The position numbers and the translations under genes are program-made. The notes under the pieces were generated by a model, which saw only the letters and a list, made by a program, of their open reading frames with translations, did no database searches and was not told the DNA's origin. Below, piece by piece: positions 6,885 to 9,822 of a DNA stretch of 9,822 nucleotides; position 1 is the stretch's first letter, and every line of letters starts with the position of its first letter. The stretch is from DATAEU01 sp046724395 (GTDB lineage Bacteria; Actinomycetota; UBA4738; HRBIN12), in the NCBI GenBank assembly GCA_046724395.1, contig JBKOWM010000173.1, positions 1 through 9,822 on the forward strand, given 5' to 3'.

Positions 6885-6904
6885 GGGGCCCGTCCCCGGG
6901 CCCC
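6885..6904 (-). promoter_or_regulatory. Intercistronic GC hairpin between potD and potB
   Basis: GGGGCCC (6885-6891) and GGGCCCC (6898-6904) form a perfect 7-bp all-GC stem with a 6-nt loop. It lies 16 bp after the potD stop and 13 bp before the potB start. No U-tract follows on the minus strand, so a classical intrinsic terminator is unlikely. It may protect the 3' end of a processed potA-potD message or cause partial attenuation, giving more binding protein than permease, as known for other importer operons. Confidence 0.55.
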
Positions 6905-6920
6905 CGTTGGCTCGATCGGC

Positions 6921-8123
6921 CTACGCGCCGCGGATGTCGGTCCAGGCGTTGGTCCACGCCGAGTAGTCGACGCACGTCTCCCCCCGGTCGTCACCGCAGT
7001 CCGGAAGCGGCGTCTTCCACAGGTACACCTGCGACAGGAAGGCGTCGTCACCGCAGTGATAGTTCGCGGCGTCCTTGCCGAGATCCTTGTCGAGCTGCTC
7101 GCACGAGGCGGTGTTGGACGGGGTGGCCCCGTAGTACTCGGCGACTGCCGTCTGGACGTCGGGACGGAGCGAATACTCCATCCACTTCATCATGCAGACG
7201 GGATGCGGCGCGTTCGACGACATCATCCACGTGTCCGCCCAGCCGGTCACGCCCTCGTTCGGGATGACCGAGGCGACCGGGACCTTGTCGTCGGCGACGA
7301 GGATCGACTGGTTCACGGGCCAGGCCGTGCCCACGACCATGTCGCCGGATTCGAACCCGTCGATCTCGTCGGTGTAGACGGCCCAGTACTTGCTGATCAT
7401 CGACGACTGCTGCTTCAGCAGGTCCACCGCCGCGTCGAACTGCTCCTGCGTGAGCTCGTAGGGATCCGTGATGCCGAGATCGGACTGATGCGACTTGAGG
7501 TACATCGCCGCGTCGGCGATGTAGATCGGGCTGTCGTACGCCGTGACGTTGCCGGCGTACGGCGAGTTGGATTCGAACGCGACGTCCCAGCTCGTCGGCG
7601 CCGGCTTCACGACGTCGGTGTTGTACATGAGGATGTTCGGGCCCCACATGTACGGAACGCCGTAGTGGACGCCGTCGACGGTGTTGTGCGGCGGCGCCTG
7701 CAACGTCTGCATCACATCGGCGTATTCGGGAAAGGAGCTGATGTCGACGGCGGCGACGTCACCGTTGGCGATGAGGCGGTTCGTCGCGTCGCCCGACGCC
7801 GACACGCCGTCGTACAACGTTCCGCCTTGCTGCCGCATCAGGTTGACCATCTCGTCGGAGGTATTGCCGTACTTGAGGTCGACCTGACACCCGGTCTCGT
7901 CCTCGAAAGGCTTGACCCATGATTTCTGCGTGTAGCCCGGCCACGGGATGAGGCTCAGCTCTCCCTCCCCTTGGGCGTTCGCGTCGTAGCTGTAGACCTT
8001 CGGGCCCTGGCTGCTGCCGCCGCCGCCCCCGGCGCCCGCGTTGTCCTCACCACTAGCGCACGCCGCGGCGACCAGGACGAGCACGCCGAGCGCCGCGAGA
8101 AGGCTGCCTTTGGATCGCCTCAC
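6921..8123 (-). CDS. potD: Polyamine-type ABC transporter substrate-binding lipoprotein
   Basis: This 400-aa extracytoplasmic binding protein delivers substrate to the PotBC channel. The N-terminus is a lipoprotein signal: VRRSKGS, then a hydrophobic stretch 8-21 ending AAAC with lipidated Cys22, followed by a Gly/Ser-rich tether (about 24-40). The residue at -3 of the lipobox is Ala rather than Leu or Val, which is slightly atypical. The mature fold shows SLIPWPGYTQ (57-66), SASGDATNRLIANGDVA (108-124), WGPNILMYNTDVVKPAPTSWD (160-180) and SPIYIADAAMYL (198-209), all typical of the actinobacterial PotD-like group. Six cysteines follow the lipid Cys (79, 310, 341, 357, 376, 384), five of them in the last ~90 residues, so disulfides are likely. 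The GTG start overlaps the potA stop (GTGA) and has a strong AGGAGG. Substrate identity (spermidine, putrescine or another cation) is not certain. Confidence 0.93.
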   Translation of the reverse strand: MRRSKGSLLAALGVLVLVAAACASGEDNAGAGGGGGSSQGPKVYSYDANAQGEGELSLIPWPGYTQKSWVKPFEDETGCQVDLKYGNTSDEMVNLMRQQGGTLYDGVSASGDATNRLIANGDVAAVDISSFPEYADVMQTLQAPPHNTVDGVHYGVPYMWGPNILMYNTDVVKPAPTSWDVAFESNSPYAGNVTAYDSPIYIADAAMYLKSHQSDLGITDPYELTQEQFDAAVDLLKQQSSMISKYWAVYTDEIDGFESGDMVVGTAWPVNQSILVADDKVPVASVIPNEGVTGWADTWMMSSNAPHPVCMMKWMEYSLRPDVQTAVAEYYGATPSNTASCEQLDKDLGKDAANYHCGDDAFLSQVYLWKTPLPDCGDDRGETCVDYSAWTNAWTDIRGA

Positions 8124-9184
8124 CGTTTCCCCTCCTCCCCCGGGCCGCGAGACCCGTCGGCCGCACCGGCCTCGACGGGCCGGTTGTTTCGCCGGCCCCA
8201 GATCAGCCGGACGGGTCGGTCCTTGACCTCGAGCGCCTCCATCGACGACGTCTGGAGGTTCTGTTGGAACACGACGAGCTCGCCGCCGGCGTCGAGCGCC
8301 ACCATGTACTTCGTGAGGGCGCCGATGTACGCGACGTCGCGGACGCGACCGTCGGCTCCGTACTCGTCTGGGCGCACCTCCGTCTCCGGCGCCGTAAGCC
8401 GGATCTTCTCTGGACGGATCGTGAACGCCTCGGTCGACCCGGTCACCGCGCGCGCCGCCCCGCCGGCGAGCACGTTGGACGTGCCGACGAAGCCGGCGAC
8501 GAACCCCGTTGCCGGACGCTCGTACACCTCGGCCGGAGTTCCCACCTGCTCGATGCGTCCACGGCTGAAGACGGCCAGGCGGTCGCTCATCGTCAGCGCC
8601 TCCTCCTGGTCGTGCGTCACGTAGACGAACGTGAGACCAACCTCCCGCTGAATGTGCTTGAGCTCGATCTGCATCTCCTGGCGGAGCTTGAGATCGAGCG
8701 CGCCGAGCGGCTCGTCGAGCAGGAGCACCTTCGGCCGATTCACGAGGGCGCGCGCCAGTGCGACTCGCTGACGCTGGCCGCCGGAGAGCTGCCCCGGCCT
8801 GCGGTCGCCGAACCCCTCCAACCGCACGATGGCGAGCGCCTCGTCGCCCTGACGCCGGCGGTCCGGCTTCGGCACCCTGCGTACGCGGAGCCCGTATTCC
8901 ACGTTGTCGCGAACGCTCATGTGCGGGAATAGTGCGTAGTCCTGGAAGACGGTGTTCACGTCGCGCTCGTACGGCGCGAGCCGCGTGACGTCCCGACCGT
9001 TGAGGTAGACCCGCCCCTCCGTGGGCGCCTCGAACCCGGCGATCATCCGCAGACACGTCGTCTTGCCCGAGCCGGACGGGCCGAGCATCGAGAAGAACTC
9101 TCCCGTTCGGACGTCGAGGTCGACGCCATCGACCGCCGTGACGTCGCCGAACCGCTTGCGAACGGCCGCGAGACGCACGGCCAT
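8120..9184 (-). CDS. potA: Polyamine-type ABC transporter ATP-binding protein, PotA-like
   Basis: This is the ATPase that powers the PotBC importer from the cytoplasmic face. From ATG 9184 it has 354 residues. Walker A GPSGSGKTT is at 35-43 and the Q-loop FQDYALFPHM is at 80-89. The ABC signature LSGGQRQRVALARAL (133-147), Walker B LLLDEP (154-159) with D-loop GALD, and the switch His191 in VTHDQEEAL are all intact. A TOBE regulatory domain follows from about 235 to 330, then a polar C-terminal tail. Alternative in-frame GTG starts exist at 9223 and 9256, adding 13 or 24 residues. None of the three has a Shine-Dalgarno, and 9184 gives the usual family N-terminus (MAVRLAAVRKRFG). The tail codons carry the potD ribosome binding site, and the stop overlaps the potD GTG. 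Confidence 0.93.
   Translation of the reverse strand: MAVRLAAVRKRFGDVTAVDGVDLDVRTGEFFSMLGPSGSGKTTCLRMIAGFEAPTEGRVYLNGRDVTRLAPYERDVNTVFQDYALFPHMSVRDNVEYGLRVRRVPKPDRRRQGDEALAIVRLEGFGDRRPGQLSGGQRQRVALARALVNRPKVLLLDEPLGALDLKLRQEMQIELKHIQREVGLTFVYVTHDQEEALTMSDRLAVFSRGRIEQVGTPAEVYERPATGFVAGFVGTSNVLAGGAARAVTGSTEAFTIRPEKIRLTAPETEVRPDEYGADGRVRDVAYIGALTKYMVALDAGGELVVFQQNLQTSSMEALEVKDRPVRLIWGRRNNRPVEAGAADGSRGPGEEGKR
8124..8140 (-). promoter_or_regulatory. Strong ribosome binding site of potD
   Basis: AGGAGG (complement of 8131-8136) stands 7 nt before the GTG at 8123, within the last codons of potA. It is the best Shine-Dalgarno in the window and suits a binding protein that must outnumber the ATPase and permeases. 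Confidence 0.75.
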
Positions 9185-9330
9185 GACCGGCTGCGTCGGA
9201 TGTCGAACGTCGTCGACGTGCACATGCTCAGTTCGCGACAGTCCCGACACCCCCACGCCCGTCGGAAGCGGCCATCTTCCCCGGGAACGCTCCTTCGTCG
9301 CAACACACGGGCCGGGTCGCCCCGCGTCCG
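9185..9330 (-). other. Spacer between pyrD and potA with a short palindrome
   Basis: This 146-bp stretch separates the pyrD stop from the preferred potA start. It contains a perfect 11-nt palindrome, TTCCC-C-GGGAA, at 9277-9287. That could be an operator half-site pair, but it is short. No TANNNT box with good spacing to a potA start and no U-tract terminator is visible, so read-through from pyrD is possible. The stretch from 9185 to 9256 is also open in the potA frame and may be coding if an earlier GTG is used. Confidence 0.3.
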
Positions 9331-9822
9331 CTACGACGTCGCCCCCGCCTGCGAGCCTCTCGCCTCGTGGGCGGCCCGGGCGGCGTCGCCGTCAACCGAC
9401 GCGGAATGCGTCGTCCCCGCGAGGCCGCGGACGATCCGGCCCACGACGGCGGGTCCCTCGTAAACGAGCGCCGTGTAGACCTGGACCGTCGTGGCGCCCG
9501 ACTCGAGGCACGCGAGCGCTTCGCCGGCGGTCGAGATGCCTCCGCACGCGTTGATCGCGATCGCGGCCTCCGTCGCGCGCCGGACCTCGGCGACGATCGT
9601 CGGAGTCTCCTCGAACAGGTCGCGCCCGGACAGCCCGCCGGCGCGCGTCGCCAGGCGCGCGTCAGCGACCGGTCGCGTGTTCGAGCACGTGAGGCCGTCG
9701 GCGCCAGCCTCCTGCGCGATGCGAGCGAGCGCGAGCACGACCTCGCGCTCGACGGGTGTTCGAAACGGGGGCAGCTTCACGAACAGCGGCTTGCTTCGCC
9801 GCGCCCCGAGCTCATCCAGGAG
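9331..9822 (-). CDS. pyrD: Dihydroorotate dehydrogenase, C-terminal part
   Basis: The last 163 residues of a gene that enters from the right edge are present. The enzyme oxidises dihydroorotate to orotate with FMN in pyrimidine synthesis, and this copy looks like the membrane-associated, quinone-linked class 2 type. Visible family elements include KPLFVKLPP near the start of the segment, ADGLTCSNTR (substrate-binding Asn-Thr), AGGLSG, a GGI turn preceding GEALACLESGA, and the FMN phosphate site followed by TVQVYTALVYEGP. The catalytic base lies outside the window. After the usual end (RGLAG) there is a ~27-residue Ala/Ser-rich extension. An internal GTG at 9780 is not the start, since the homologous protein continues upstream (LLDELGARRSKPLF). 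Class 1 versus class 2 rests on the visible C-terminal pattern only. Confidence 0.9.
   Translation of the reverse strand, partial: LLDELGARRSKPLFVKLPPFRTPVEREVVLALARIAQEAGADGLTCSNTRPVADARLATRAGGLSGRDLFEETPTIVAEVRRATEAAIAINACGGISTAGEALACLESGATTVQVYTALVYEGPAVVGRIVRGLAGTTHSASVDGDAARAAHEARGSQAGATS

Noticed and set aside
6762..7922. 386-codon plus-strand frame opposite potB and potD
   Set aside because: It is Arg/Val/Asp-rich with repeats such as VRR and VDG that mirror antisense codons of the real genes.
8124..9056. Upstream open frame that would extend PotD to 711 residues
   Set aside because: It is a shadow of potA. The lipoprotein signal and Shine-Dalgarno place the start at 8123.
9265..9300. 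Short ATG-started ORF (15 codons) before potA preceded by AAGGAG
   Set aside because: The AAGGAG is about 14 nt from the ATG, the peptide has no recognisable feature, and chance is the simpler explanation.

Overview
The window is a high-GC, gene-dense bacterial segment. The strongest taxonomic marker is a bacterial proteasome activator gene (bpa) that keeps its C-terminal GQYL proteasome-docking motif. That family belongs to Actinomycetota with a 20S proteasome, so an actinobacterium is the best guess. The lineage below phylum cannot be fixed from the sequence, although the apparent leaderless starts and GTG/TTG start codons fit that group.

Left block (13-2383, minus strand): a 29-codon ORF that looks like the C-terminal end of a response-regulator receiver domain lies 15 bp upstream of argS (arginyl-tRNA synthetase). 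argS overlaps a downstream GNAT acetyltransferase by 8 bp. The acetyltransferase C-terminus is encoded by a repeated sequence at the window edge.

Middle block (2472-5111, plus strand): a tRNA-Arg (anticodon CCG) is divergent from the argS unit. It is followed after only 4 nt by pdxH (pyridoxamine 5'-phosphate oxidase, TTG start), then by an M20-family dipeptidase and bpa, which overlap by 4 bp. Several starts here and on the opposite strand sit 6-8 nt downstream of a TANNNT -10-like box with no Shine-Dalgarno sequence, suggesting leaderless transcripts.

Right block (5115-9822, minus strand): the 3' part of pyrD (dihydroorotate dehydrogenase) is followed by a complete polyamine-type ABC importer in the order ATPase, lipoprotein binding protein, permease, permease (potA-potD-potB-potC). 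A perfect 7-bp GC hairpin separates the binding-protein gene from the permease genes. The last permease gene converges on bpa with 3 bp between the stop codons.

Most of the window is conserved housekeeping and transport content, and I see no mobile element, CRISPR array or obvious new defence system. The points of interest are in the layout: argS beside a tRNA-Arg gene with a possible leader ORF, a tRNA-mRNA junction at pdxH, coupling of a dipeptidase to a proteasome activator, and a repeat-derived protein tail.
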